A stretch of DNA of 64,000 bases, taken from assembly GCA_011051655.1 (NCBI GenBank), contig DRKS01000091.1:1-64000 (forward strand), in the 5' to 3' direction. Positions 54,892-63,864 of the stretch are shown piece after piece. The DNA is from Sedimenticola sp. (GTDB taxonomy: Bacteria > Pseudomonadota > Gammaproteobacteria > Chromatiales > Chromatiaceae). A program made the position numbers and the translations under genes. The notes beneath the pieces are model-generated. The model was not told the DNA's origin, searched no databases, and saw only the letters and a program-made list of their open reading frames with translations. Every line of letters starts with the position of its first letter. Within the stretch, counting starts at the first letter, position 1.

Positions 54892-55458
54892 ATGCAAATA
54901 CCATTACAGATCACCTTTCGCCATGTGGATTCGTCCGCTGCGGTGGAACAAAGAGTCCGCGAAGAGGCCGCCAGGTTGGAGAAATTCCACGGCCAGATCA
55001 TGAGTTGCCGGGTAGTGCTGGAGTCACCCCATGTCCATCATCACAAGGGAAAGCTGTATCAGGTCCGAATCGACCTGAAGGTGCCCGGCAAGGAGTTGGT
55101 GGTCACCCGTGGGCATGGCCAGGATCACGCCCACGAGGACATCTATGTCGCCATCCGGGATGCCTTCAATGAAATGCAGCGTCAGCTTGAGGATCACGCC
55201 CGGCGTCAACGGGGGCATGTCAAGGAGCATGTGTCACCGCCCCATGGCAAGGTATCGCTGCTGGTGCCGGAGGAGGACTATGGCAGGATTGAAACGCCCG
55301 ACGGGCGGGACATCTACTTCCATCGCAATAGCGTGCTTGGTGACGCCTTCGACCGGCTGGAAATAGGCACTGAGGTGCGGTTCGATGAGGAACAGGGGGA
55401 TTCGGGCCCTCAGGCGAGCACCGTCAAAGTGGTCGGCAAGCACCATATTGTGGATTAG
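54892..55458 (+). CDS. HPF/RaiA ribosome-association domain fused to a cold-shock domain
   Basis: The 188-residue protein has an HPF-like fold (1-110: ITFRHVDSSAAVEQRVREEA, KVPGKELVVTRGHGQDHAHE then YVAIRDAFNEMQRQLEDHAR). A C-terminal cold-shock OB fold follows (128-188: GKVSLLVPEEDYGRIETPDG then DIYFHRNSVLG). The ATG at 54892 follows GGAGG by five bases. Such fusions are likely stress-time ribosome-binding factors; direct evidence for this architecture is limited. Divergent from DUF504-PRTase. Confidence 0.9.
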   Translation: MQIPLQITFRHVDSSAAVEQRVREEAARLEKFHGQIMSCRVVLESPHVHHHKGKLYQVRIDLKVPGKELVVTRGHGQDHAHEDIYVAIRDAFNEMQRQLEDHARRQRGHVKEHVSPPHGKVSLLVPEEDYGRIETPDGRDIYFHRNSVLGDAFDRLEIGTEVRFDEEQGDSGPQASTVKVVGKHHIVD

Positions 55459-55505
55459 GGCCTGTTACCGCTGACGGTGGACTTGGCGGTCGCCGGCATG
55501 TTGCG

Positions 55506-56312
55506 ATGAAACATGAACTCATCCACATTGGCACCTCAGGATGGTCTTATGATCACTGGAAAGGCCCTTTCTATCCTGCGGGGCTGCCCAACGATCAAAT
55601 GCTGGCCTATTATTTCCGGCATTTTCAAACGGTTGAGATCAACAGCTCCTTCTATCATCTCCCTCAAAAGCAGACGCTGGAGAGATGGCGCGAGGCGGCG
55701 CCCGAGTCTTTCATATTCACGGCCAAGGCCAGCCGCTACATTACCCACATGAAAAAGCTCAAGGACCCCCAGGAAAGCGTGGCCACCTTTCTCGAACGGA
55801 TCCGCATTCTGGGGGACAAGCTCGGTCCCATCCTGTTTCAACTCCCGCCGCGCTGGCATTTCAATGAGGCCCGGCTCGCCGGCCTCTTGGATGCGCTCAG
55901 CGGCGAGTTCCGTTATGCCTTTGAGTTCCGGGACCACAGTTGGCTGAACGAGCGGACCTATGCGCTGCTTTCCCGGCACAAGGCGGCATTCTGCATCTAT
56001 GAGCTGGAAGGCTTTCTCTCGCCCAAGGAAATAACGGCAGACTTTATCTATGTGCGTTTGCACGGACCGAACGGGGCCTATCAGGGAAGTTATAATGCAC
56101 AGACCCTTGCCGGCTGGGCCGGTGCATTCTCGGCCTGGGCATCCCGGGGTCACAGCGTCTATTGCTACTTTGATAACGACGAAGCGGGTTATGCGGCACA
56201 GAATGCGCAGCGGCTGGAGGACATGCTGTACGCTGAGACAAAGAAAAAACGGCGGATGCCTGGAGGGCATGCCGGCAAGGGCTGTACGCTGTACCCCCAT
56301 TGTGACCGATAA
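55506..56312 (+). CDS. DUF72 family protein (YecE-like)
   Basis: The 268-residue TIM-barrel-like protein begins ELIHIGTSGWSYDHWKGPFY and has TVEINSSFYHLPQKQTLERW, LFQLPPRWHFN, YAFEFRDHSWL and CYFDNDEAGYAAQNAQRLED, all DUF72 hallmarks. The function is unknown; a role in DNA or nucleotide metabolism has been guessed for the family. It lies 47 bases after the HPF-CSD gene. Confidence 0.92.
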   Translation: MKHELIHIGTSGWSYDHWKGPFYPAGLPNDQMLAYYFRHFQTVEINSSFYHLPQKQTLERWREAAPESFIFTAKASRYITHMKKLKDPQESVATFLERIRILGDKLGPILFQLPPRWHFNEARLAGLLDALSGEFRYAFEFRDHSWLNERTYALLSRHKAAFCIYELEGFLSPKEITADFIYVRLHGPNGAYQGSYNAQTLAGWAGAFSAWASRGHSVYCYFDNDEAGYAAQNAQRLEDMLYAETKKKRRMPGGHAGKGCTLYPHCDR

Positions 56313-56324
56313 AGGAGAGCACTG

Positions 56325-56708
56325 ATGCCGCGCTACCAACAGCTTGATGTGTTTATGGCCGAAATGAGGCGGGCAAACCCGGTTTGCGCCGAGTTACAGG
56401 CGGCGGCGAATGCCTTTGAAGGGCGCAAACGGGATTTGCATATCACGCCGGAGCACATGAGTGGTTGTAGCGCGATCTATCGGAATTTTGCAGCCAATCA
56501 CGATCATGTCGTTGTCATGGGTTTCGATGCCGATGTCTGTGTCAACGCAAACCTCTTCGGGGCCCCCGAGGAAATGCCTGACGGCAGTTTCGTTCCCCCC
56601 TTGACCAGCATGACCCACGTGGTGACCTCGCGTGCACTATTGGCCATGCAGGGACAGATCTTTCCGTTTGACAACAGGGGAGAATACGGCGTGCTGAATG
56701 GCCTTTGA
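56325..56708 (+). CDS. Small unknown protein with a DVCV motif
   Basis: The 127-residue protein starts 12 bases after the DUF72 stop. The segment VVVMGFDADVCVNANLFGAP resembles the catalytic-Cys region of isochorismatase-like cysteine hydrolases (v.G...DvCV.at), but the upstream Asp and Lys motifs of that family are not evident and the protein is short. It may be a truncated hydrolase or an unrelated family. Codon use fits its neighbours, so it is probably expressed. Confidence 0.6.
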   Translation: MPRYQQLDVFMAEMRRANPVCAELQAAANAFEGRKRDLHITPEHMSGCSAIYRNFAANHDHVVVMGFDADVCVNANLFGAPEEMPDGSFVPPLTSMTHVVTSRALLAMQGQIFPFDNRGEYGVLNGL

Positions 56709-56793
56709 TAAGCGGGCGGCATAGGATGCCCTGGCAGCGCCAAAGCGCCTGCAGGCAACTTTAAACTCACGTATTCAGGTAAAAGATCCGCTT

Positions 56794-57459
56794 ATGCGCT
56801 CGCCTTTCTCACTTCCGTATCTGCTGCTGTTTCTGCTTGCGTTAGGGTTTCTCGTCTCCTTCGTACAGATAGGCCTGTTGACCATTTCCTTTGCCAAATT
56901 GGGCCTGTCCCCAGGCTCCGCCTATCTTCTGCTGATTGCCTCACTACTGGGCAGCGCCCTCAATATTCCGCTGTTCAGCATTCCGGCGGAGCGTCCTCCC
57001 CCGGACGCCATACTCCGTGCGCATGGGCTTTTGCGGGCCGGGTTTATGCAATTTACCGGCAGGACGGTGATCGCTGTCAACGTGGGCGGCGCCTTGATTC
57101 CGTTGCTGTTTTCAGGCTACCTGCTGACGCATAATCCCCTGGGCCCTGGCCAGGTGGCCATCGCGCTCGCCGTCGTTGCGGCCGTCAGTTACTGGTGGAG
57201 CCGGCCGCTGCCGGGCGTGGGCATCGCCATGCCCATTTTCGTGGCGCCGGTTACCGCGGCATTGGTTGCAGTCGGCATCGGAGGTCCACAGAGTGCGCCT
57301 CTCGCCTATATCGCGGGCACCATGGGTGTGCTTATTGGGGCGGACCTTTTGCGCCTGCGTGATATTCAAAGAATGGGCGTTCCGGTGGCCTCCATCGGAG
57401 GCGCCGGCACCTTCGATGGCATCTTCATGACCGGTCTGGTTGCGGTTTTGCTTGCGTAG
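56794..57459 (+). CDS. DUF1614 family membrane protein
   Basis: The 221-residue protein has about seven hydrophobic helices. The N-terminal LGLSPGSAYLLLIASLLGSA and NIPLFSIP, then VIAVNVGGALIPLLFSGYLL and AGTMGVLIGADLLRL, ending SIGGAGTFDGIFMTGLVAVL, match DUF1614. These proteins are widespread in archaea and some bacteria; the substrate is unknown. It converges on the lytic transglycosylase gene, only four bases apart. Confidence 0.85.
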   Translation: MRSPFSLPYLLLFLLALGFLVSFVQIGLLTISFAKLGLSPGSAYLLLIASLLGSALNIPLFSIPAERPPPDAILRAHGLLRAGFMQFTGRTVIAVNVGGALIPLLFSGYLLTHNPLGPGQVAIALAVVAAVSYWWSRPLPGVGIAMPIFVAPVTAALVAVGIGGPQSAPLAYIAGTMGVLIGADLLRLRDIQRMGVPVASIGGAGTFDGIFMTGLVAVLLA

Positions 57460-57463
57460 CGAG

Positions 57464-58318
57464 TCAGCTTGAGACTGGAGGAGCCGTGTTCCGAACCACT
57501 TGCCGGACCTTGCGAACATAGGCGCGCGTCTCGGAATAAGGGGGAACGCCGCCGTGGCGTTTGACCGCCTGCTCTCCTGCATTGTAGGCGGCAAGGGCAT
57601 TGGTGAGATTGCCGTTAAAGTAGTCCAGCAGCCATCGCAGATACGCCATCCCGCCTTTCAGGTTATCCAGCGGATCCAGGATGTCTTTGACGCCGAAGCG
57701 TTCGGCGGTCGCCGGGATGAGCTGCATCAGCCCTTGTGCGTTTTTGTGGGAGCGTGCTTTGGGATCAAAGTTGGATTCCACCTGGATGACGGCGAGCACC
57801 AGAGCCGGGTTGAGTTCATAATCCGGGGACAAACGTCTGACCCATTTCCGGATCAGCTTCCGTGATGGATTCGGTACGCTCTTCAATGCCTCAAGGTATT
57901 CGCTTCCATCGGTGAGTATGCATTTTGGCTCAGGGGCCTTGTCCGCATCGCCGATGAACTCAAGCATGCGCCTGGCCGGCCTGTCTCCCTGGCTGGCGGC
58001 CAGCCTGAACCAGGCGGCCGCGAGGCCGTCGTCCCGGTCTACGCCATGGCCATTGGCGTATGACCAACCCAGCCAGTACTGTGCGGGCGCATAGCCCTTT
58101 CGGGCGGCGGCGCAATAGAGTTTTATGGCCCTGTCATGATCGCGGGCCACGCCTTCCGCATGCTGGTAACGCAGTCCCCACTCGGTTTGGAGGGCCGGAT
58201 CCGCTGAGGCGGGCGGGCCTGCGGGCATGGATTCGGCCGCGGCTGCGTTGAATGCCGTGAGCATGATCAGTAAAAGCGCCGGCTTGAGTTGTCGCCTGGA
58301 TGATTTGTATGAAAGCAA
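57464..58318 (-). CDS. Sel1-repeat lytic transglycosylase
   Basis: The product has a signal peptide (PALLLIMLTAFNAAAAES), Sel1 repeats (about residues 45-120: GLRYQHAEGVARDHDRAIKL, YAPAQYWLGWSYANGHGVDR) and a C-terminal SLT domain (AVIQVESNFDPKARSHKNAQ with catalytic Glu in ES, LMQLIPATAERFGV, ALAAYNAGEQAVKRHGGVPP). It cleaves peptidoglycan in the periplasm. No ATG precedes the signal peptide; I choose TTG 58318, with upstream TTG 58414 or GTG as alternatives. Length from here is 284 residues. Confidence 0.87.
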   Translation of the reverse strand: MLSYKSSRRQLKPALLLIMLTAFNAAAAESMPAGPPASADPALQTEWGLRYQHAEGVARDHDRAIKLYCAAARKGYAPAQYWLGWSYANGHGVDRDDGLAAAWFRLAASQGDRPARRMLEFIGDADKAPEPKCILTDGSEYLEALKSVPNPSRKLIRKWVRRLSPDYELNPALVLAVIQVESNFDPKARSHKNAQGLMQLIPATAERFGVKDILDPLDNLKGGMAYLRWLLDYFNGNLTNALAAYNAGEQAVKRHGGVPPYSETRAYVRKVRQVVRNTAPPVSS

Positions 58319-58811
58319 GGATTGTTCACCGGATTCCCAAGGTGTTGGGGCAAAGACAGCAAAAATCACGCCAGTATTGCCAGAGTCGTGGTTTTTCAAG
58401 CCGTTGCGAAACAATATTGATGTGCCGGGCCATCAATGATGAATCCGGGTGTAAAGTTTTTCGACACCCTTGGGGCCTGTTTTGCGGCCGGTGGTATTGG
58501 CCGGTTGAGGATGTCGGCGGAGCCAGGCCGGGAAATTCCTGTGATTTCCCGTGGTTGGCATAGGGAGGTGATGCCGGTTCCGGCTGTAAAAAATGTTGAC
58601 GGCCGGAAAAGGGAAGGCGCTTCCCGAGCCCGGATGTATGTGGCGCTGATTCAAGGATTGCTTCCCTGTTGCGCCCTTTTTTATGCTGCCAGGGGGCGCC
58701 TCCGTGCTAAACTCAATAGAATATGTTAGAGCATGGTGTCCCCGGTAATCAGGGAAACTCTTGGAGAATCAAAGAGTCAAACTTGCTTGAATTCACGAGA
58801 AGGTGGTTTTG
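58319..58811. other. Intergenic region before prc
   Basis: Between divergent genes. A small hairpin ATTGATG/CATCAAT lies at 58416-58437. A 97-codon plus-strand frame at 58436 has no recognisable domain and I do not call it. Promoters for both genes should be here, but I cannot fix them. Confidence 0.4.
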
Positions 58812-60947
58812 ATGAAACTGCGAAACCGTTTATTGCTGTGCCTGTCCCTGGTGTGGGCCTTTCCGGTCTGGGCGACGGTTACCGAGGTCCCCCTCAGTGA
58901 TCTCTACCCAAGCCGCGCTCACCGCCAGTCCACCATGATCATCCTCAGTGTGATCGAAAAATACCACTACCGGGATGCTTCTCTCGATGACAAGCTTTCC
59001 GAGGAAATCATGGAGCGCTATCTGGATACGCTGGATCCCAATCGCAGTTTTTTTACCCGCCAGGATCTGGATATCTTCGTGGTTTATCGCAAGAAGCTGG
59101 ATGATGCCCTGCGGCGTGCATGGCTCGATCCCGCCTTCAATGTCTTCCGGGTTTACCGCAAGCGGGTCGAGGATCGCATCGCCCTGGCGATCAAACTGCT
59201 GGACAGGGAGTTCGATTTCACCAAGGACGAATACTACCGCTTCGACCGCAGTGAGGCCGCCTGGCCGGCGGATAAGGCCGAGCTGGACGAAATCTGGCGC
59301 AAACGGGTGAAAAACGACATTCTCAGCCTGCGTCTCGCCGGCAAGGATGAGGAAGGGATCCGGAAAACCCTGAAGGGCCGCTACGAGGGCATTGCCAGGC
59401 GCACCAAGCAGCTCAATGCCGATGATATTTATCAGCTTTTCATCAATGCCTATACCCTGAGCCTGGAGCCGCATACCTCCTACATGTCGCCGGTCACATC
59501 GGAGAATTTTGATATCAGCATGCGGCTTTCCCTGGAGGGAATCGGCGCGGTTTTGAGCACCAAGAACGAATTTACGGTGGTGCAGAAAACCGTCCCCGGA
59601 GGCCCGGCGGCCCTGGATGGGCGGTTGAAATCCGGTGACCGCATCGTTGGCGTGGGCCAGGACGAAGACGGGGAGATGGCCGACGTGGTGGGCTGGCGCC
59701 TGCAGGATGTAGTGGATTTGATCCGTGGCCCGAAAGACAGCACCGTGCGCCTGCAGGTCTTGCCCAAGGATGCCGGCGCGGACGGGCCGTCGAATATCAT
59801 TACCCTGGTGCGCAACAAGATCAAGCTGGAGGAACAGGCGGCCAAGAAGTCCATTGTCGAGGGCCTGGAGGGCATGGGCAACAGCCGCATCGGTGTGATC
59901 ACGGTGCCCACCTTTTACCGTGATTTCCGCGCCTATTCCCACGGAGACAAGGACTTCCGCAGCACCACCCGGGATGTGCGCAAGCTGTTGAAGGAGCTTA
60001 TGGATGAGGGGGTGGACGGGATTGTCGTGGATCTGCGCCAGAACGGTGGCGGCTCCCTGGCGGAGGCGACGGCGCTGACTGGCCTGTTCATCGAATCGGG
60101 CCCCGTGGTGCAGATCAAGGATGCCATGGGCAAGATCGAGGTTGAAACCGATCCCGACCCCGACATCGTATACAGAGGGCCGCTGGCTGTACTGGTCGAC
60201 CGGAACAGCGCTTCGGCGTCCGAGATCTTTGCCGGCGCCATTCAGGACTATGGCCGGGGCATTATCATCGGCGAGCCCACTTTTGGAAAAGGGACGGTTC
60301 AGACCCTGATCGATCTGGACCGCTTCGTTACCGTCGGAACGGAGCAACTGGGGCGGCTGCGCCTGACCATGGCCCAATTTTTCCGCATCAACGGCGGCAG
60401 CACCCAGTTCCGGGGCGTGGTTCCGGATATCGTTTACCCAACCGCCTCCAGCACTATCGATCATGGTGAGCGGTCATTGGATAATGCCCTGCCCTGGGCG
60501 CGGATCAAGGCCGCCAGCTATAAGCCAAAAGGCGTTGTGTCCGACCTGCCTTATCTGAAGCGGCGGCACGCCAGCCGCATCAAGTCCGATGTGGGCTTCA
60601 GGCTTCTTACGGAGGAGGAGCAGGTATTCCGGGATATCCGTGACCAACACACGGTTTCGCTGCTTGAGGAAAAGCGCAAGAGAGAGTGGGACGAACGCGA
60701 GAAGAGGCTTCGTGACAGCCGGAATCGCTACCGCATAGCGAAAGGCCTGAAGCCGCTGCCTGAAAACGCCAGTGTTGCCGCTGAGGAGGAAGATCATGCA
60801 TCCACGGATGAAGCCGAAGATGAGGAGGGCATTCACCTGATCATGGTCAACGAAGCGGCGCTTATTCTCAATGATCAGATTAACCTGCACCGGCCACGTT
60901 CCGCTGCTGTCCGCCTGGGGCAGGTGAATGCCGCGGCCTCCTTTTAG
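58812..60947 (+). CDS. prc: Tail-specific carboxy-terminal protease Prc
   Basis: Prc (Tsp, S41 family) degrades periplasmic proteins with non-polar C-termini. The ATG at 58812 starts MKLRNRLLLCLSLVWAFP, a signal peptide; AAGGTGG is upstream. Of 711 residues, about 230-320 form a PDZ domain (GIGAVLSTKNEFTVVQKTV, GDRIVGVGQ). The protease core has DLRQNGGGSLAEA, VDRNSASASEIFAGAIQDYG (catalytic Ser) and GEPTFGKGTVQ (catalytic Lys). A charged C-terminal domain completes the E. coli-type architecture. Confidence 0.95.
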   Translation: MKLRNRLLLCLSLVWAFPVWATVTEVPLSDLYPSRAHRQSTMIILSVIEKYHYRDASLDDKLSEEIMERYLDTLDPNRSFFTRQDLDIFVVYRKKLDDALRRAWLDPAFNVFRVYRKRVEDRIALAIKLLDREFDFTKDEYYRFDRSEAAWPADKAELDEIWRKRVKNDILSLRLAGKDEEGIRKTLKGRYEGIARRTKQLNADDIYQLFINAYTLSLEPHTSYMSPVTSENFDISMRLSLEGIGAVLSTKNEFTVVQKTVPGGPAALDGRLKSGDRIVGVGQDEDGEMADVVGWRLQDVVDLIRGPKDSTVRLQVLPKDAGADGPSNIITLVRNKIKLEEQAAKKSIVEGLEGMGNSRIGVITVPTFYRDFRAYSHGDKDFRSTTRDVRKLLKELMDEGVDGIVVDLRQNGGGSLAEATALTGLFIESGPVVQIKDAMGKIEVETDPDPDIVYRGPLAVLVDRNSASASEIFAGAIQDYGRGIIIGEPTFGKGTVQTLIDLDRFVTVGTEQLGRLRLTMAQFFRINGGSTQFRGVVPDIVYPTASSTIDHGERSLDNALPWARIKAASYKPKGVVSDLPYLKRRHASRIKSDVGFRLLTEEEQVFRDIRDQHTVSLLEEKRKREWDEREKRLRDSRNRYRIAKGLKPLPENASVAAEEEDHASTDEAEDEEGIHLIMVNEAALILNDQINLHRPRSAAVRLGQVNAAASF

Positions 60948-60954
60948 GGCCTGA

Positions 60955-61120
60955 TTAACCCGCATTTCTCACCAGGATTTGGTTTTTGGAACAATCTGGC
61001 TTCGCATCTTGAACGATCAGCCTTGAAGCATAGCTACGGCTATGCTTCGGCGGCCGATCGTCCAACCTGCTTCGCCAGCTTGCCCCAAAAATCCAAATTC
61101 TGGTGAGAAATGCGGGTTAA
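60955..61120. repeat. Long imperfect palindrome, MITE-like element
   Basis: Outer arms 60955-60989 (TTAACCCGCATTTCTCACCA...) and 61085-61120 pair over about 35 bases with few mismatches. Inside, ACGATCAGCC (61013-61022) pairs with GGCCGATCGT (61052-61061), and GAAGCATAGC (61025-61034) with GCTATGCTTC (61039-61048). Both ends carry TTAA. It starts seven bases after the prc stop. It encodes nothing and looks like a small mobile or REP-type element that may also end transcription. Confidence 0.75.
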
Positions 61121-61267
61121 CCCAGGGAGGGGTCGGCCGCCCGGCCCTTCTTGCAGTCAGACACCCTGACCGGGCGGCTGTCCGTCTCCCCGCGTCTGTG
61201 CGGTATAATCACAATCCCAAGCCAACCCGCGGCCGCTTCCGGCGCTGCCTGACACAGGATCTGATGT

Positions 61268-62842
61268 TTGTACCAAGCCATTGAAAAGCGCCTGGCCCGC
61301 TTTGTTAATTCCGGGCAGTCCCGGCTGTTGCGGGGGGGGCGGATCGGGCTGGAGAAAGAAAGCCTGCGGGTCTCGCCCGACGGGGGTATCGCCACCACGG
61401 CGCACCCGGCGGCCCTGGGCTCCGCCCTTACCCATCCCTTTATTACCACCGATTACTCGGAGGCGCTGACGGAACTGATCACCCCGCCGTGCAGCGATGC
61501 CAGCGAGGCCCTGGCCTTCCTGCGGGACGCCCAGAAGTTCGTCTACGACAATCTGGAGGGTGAATTCCTGTGGGCCACCAGCATGCCCTGCGTGTTGCCC
61601 GGGGCCGACAGCATCCCCATTGCCCGGTACGGTTCCTCCAATATCGGCACCATGAAGACCGTGTATCGCCGGGGTTTGGGGCATCGCTACGGCAGGGTCA
61701 TGCAGGTCATCGCCGGGGTGCATTTCAACTACTCGCCCCGGGAGGCATTCTGGCCCCTGTACCAGGAGCTGGAACAGGACCGGGGATTCACGCGGGCCTT
61801 CGTGGATGACGCCTACCTCGGGTTGATCCGGAATTTGCAGCGTTATGGCTGGCTGATTCCCTACCTGTTCGGGGCCTCCCCCGCGGTGTGCAAGAGTTTC
61901 CTGGGCGGCCGGCCCACCCGGCTGGACGAGTTCGACGCCCATACCTGTTTCGGGCCATTCGCCACCTCCCTGCGCATGGGGGATATCGGCTACACAAACC
62001 GCAAGGAAGAGGGTGTCGGCGTCAAGGCCGACTACTCTGATTTAGAGGCCTACATCGCCTCGCTGGTCCGCGCCATCGAGACGCCTTGCCCCCAGTGGCA
62101 ACGTATTGGCGTCAAGGTGGGGAACCGTTATGAACAGTTGAACGCCAATATTCTCCAGATCGAAAACGAGTACTACAGCACGGTGCGCCCCAAGCAGGTG
62201 CCGGATGACAATGAAAAGCCTACCAGCGCGTTGAGACGGCGGGGCGTGCGTTATGTCGAGCTGCGCTCCCTGGATGTGAATGCCTTTGAACCCCTGGGCG
62301 TCAGCGAGAGCCAGGCGCGCTTCCTGGAGGCCTTCATGCTTTTTTGCCTGCTGCAGGAGAGTCCCCGGATCGACGCATGCGAAGGCCGGGAGATCGATGA
62401 AAACCTGGTTCAGACGGCCCACCGCGGGCGTGATCCGGCGCTGAGGCTCCAGCGTGGGGGGGAGGCGGTTTCATTGCCAGAGTGGGCGTCAGAGCTTTGT
62501 GACGTGATGACGGGGGTCTGTGACCTGCTGGATGCCGGTGATGCGGACCGGCCCTACAGCCGGGCGCTGAGGCAGTACCGGGAGTTGGTGCGGGATCCGG
62601 ACCGGACGCCTTCCGCCCGCATACTGGCGGAGATGCGGCGGCGTGGCGAAGGTTTTTTTCATTTTGCCCGGCGCATCTCCCTGGAGCACAAAGACTATTT
62701 CGATGGCCTCGGCCTGCACCGGGAGAGAAGGGCCTTTTTCGAGCGCGAGGCGGCGGCGTCCCTGGAGCGGCAGGCGGCGATCGAGGCGTCGGATACGCTC
62801 TCTTTTGATGAATTTCTGGAAAAATATTTTTCCCAAGACTAA
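61268..62842 (+). CDS. gshA: Glutamate-cysteine ligase GshA
   Basis: GshA joins glutamate and cysteine, the first step of glutathione synthesis. The 524-residue product is the E. coli-type ligase: LRGGRIGLEKESLRVSPDGG, DYSEALTELITPPCSDASEA, FLWATSMPC, VMQVIAGVHFNYSPREAFWP and RYVELRSLDVNAFEPLGVSE. The start must be TTG 61268 or later, because an in-frame TGA lies at 61262-61264; AGGA sits eight bases upstream. An out-of-frame ATG at 61264 opens a six-codon frame (MFVPSH) across the start. A TATAAT box lies at 61204-61209. Confidence 0.95.
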   Translation: MYQAIEKRLARFVNSGQSRLLRGGRIGLEKESLRVSPDGGIATTAHPAALGSALTHPFITTDYSEALTELITPPCSDASEALAFLRDAQKFVYDNLEGEFLWATSMPCVLPGADSIPIARYGSSNIGTMKTVYRRGLGHRYGRVMQVIAGVHFNYSPREAFWPLYQELEQDRGFTRAFVDDAYLGLIRNLQRYGWLIPYLFGASPAVCKSFLGGRPTRLDEFDAHTCFGPFATSLRMGDIGYTNRKEEGVGVKADYSDLEAYIASLVRAIETPCPQWQRIGVKVGNRYEQLNANILQIENEYYSTVRPKQVPDDNEKPTSALRRRGVRYVELRSLDVNAFEPLGVSESQARFLEAFMLFCLLQESPRIDACEGREIDENLVQTAHRGRDPALRLQRGGEAVSLPEWASELCDVMTGVCDLLDAGDADRPYSRALRQYRELVRDPDRTPSARILAEMRRRGEGFFHFARRISLEHKDYFDGLGLHRERRAFFEREAAASLERQAAIEASDTLSFDEFLEKYFSQD

Positions 62843-62853
62843 GCGCTCGGTAC

Positions 62854-63705
62854 TCACCCTTTTCCCACCCCGGATGCCTTCAACAACAGGCTGTCCAGCG
62901 CCCGGCTGGGCAGCAGGCGCTTGAGCGCGCCAAACAGATGGGTGGGGAAGGTAACGTAATAGCGCACCCGGGGGCGCGGGCTTTCCAGGGCGTGAATGAC
63001 CTTCTTCAGCACCGCCTCCGGCGGCAGGGTGAAGGGTACGGCCGGCCCTTCTTTCTCCAGGCGCTTTTCCATGGCGCGGTATTGCTCGCGGTGGAAGCTG
63101 TGTTGCGCATCGATGTTCTCTTTCCATTTCCTGAGGGCGTTGGCGCGGAAGCGGCTTTCGATGGGGCCGGGTTCGATCAGGCTGATGTGGATGCCGCTGC
63201 CGCGCAGCTCGAGTCGTAGCGTATCGGTCAGGCCCTCCAGGGCGTACTTGCTGGCGTTATAAGCGCCGCGATAGGCCATGACGACAAAACCCAGCACGGA
63301 GCTGTTCTGGATGATGCGGCCTTCCCCCTGCTTGCGCATGACCGGGATGATGCGGCGGGTCAGGTCGTGCCAGCCGAACAGGTTGGTCTCGAACTGGGCG
63401 CGCAGCACATCCGGGGTCAAATCCTCCACGGCGCCCGGCTGGCCATAGGCGCCGTTATTGAAAAGGGCGTAGAGGCGGCCGTTGGTGCGCTCCAGCACGG
63501 TCTCGACAGCCCCTTCGATGCTGCTGCCGTCGTCCAGGTCCAGCGGCAGGGCCTCCAGCCCCTCGTCCAGCAATTTTTGCACATCCTCCATGCGGCGGGC
63601 GGTTGCGAATACCCGGTAGCCCCGGTCCCGCAATCCATGGGCCGCGCACCGCCCTATACCGCTGGAGCATCCTGTTATCAAAAGAGATTTTTCTTGGCGC
63701 ATCAT
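62854..63705 (-). CDS. Short-chain dehydrogenase/reductase
   Basis: An NAD(P)-dependent SDR of 283 residues from ATG 63705. The Rossmann motif is LLITGCSSGIGRCAAHGL; the NNAG equivalent reads FNNGAYGQPG. The catalytic residues are Ser in IIQNSSVLG, then YNASKYALEG (YxxxK). DLDDGSSIEGA binds the adenine region. The substrate is unknown. Convergent with gshA (11 bases apart) and divergent from the stator gene. Confidence 0.9.
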   Translation of the reverse strand: MMRQEKSLLITGCSSGIGRCAAHGLRDRGYRVFATARRMEDVQKLLDEGLEALPLDLDDGSSIEGAVETVLERTNGRLYALFNNGAYGQPGAVEDLTPDVLRAQFETNLFGWHDLTRRIIPVMRKQGEGRIIQNSSVLGFVVMAYRGAYNASKYALEGLTDTLRLELRGSGIHISLIEPGPIESRFRANALRKWKENIDAQHSFHREQYRAMEKRLEKEGPAVPFTLPPEAVLKKVIHALESPRPRVRYYVTFPTHLFGALKRLLPSRALDSLLLKASGVGKG

Positions 63706-63864
63706 AAATTCCGGCCTCTTGTCGAACAGCGGTATTGTCCGGCATGAAAGGGGGTGAAATCCATTGTAGGCATTAAAGTTTTCAATGCCATGCCCGCTAT
63801 TGCATACAACGGCGGCCCCCCGGTTCGTGGCCATGAGCGCCGGAGAATTGCAGGAGTAGAGTAT

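Noticed and set aside
58436-58729. Plus-strand 97-codon frame before prc
   Set aside because: No recognisable domain or ribosome binding site; it sits where the prc promoter is expected.
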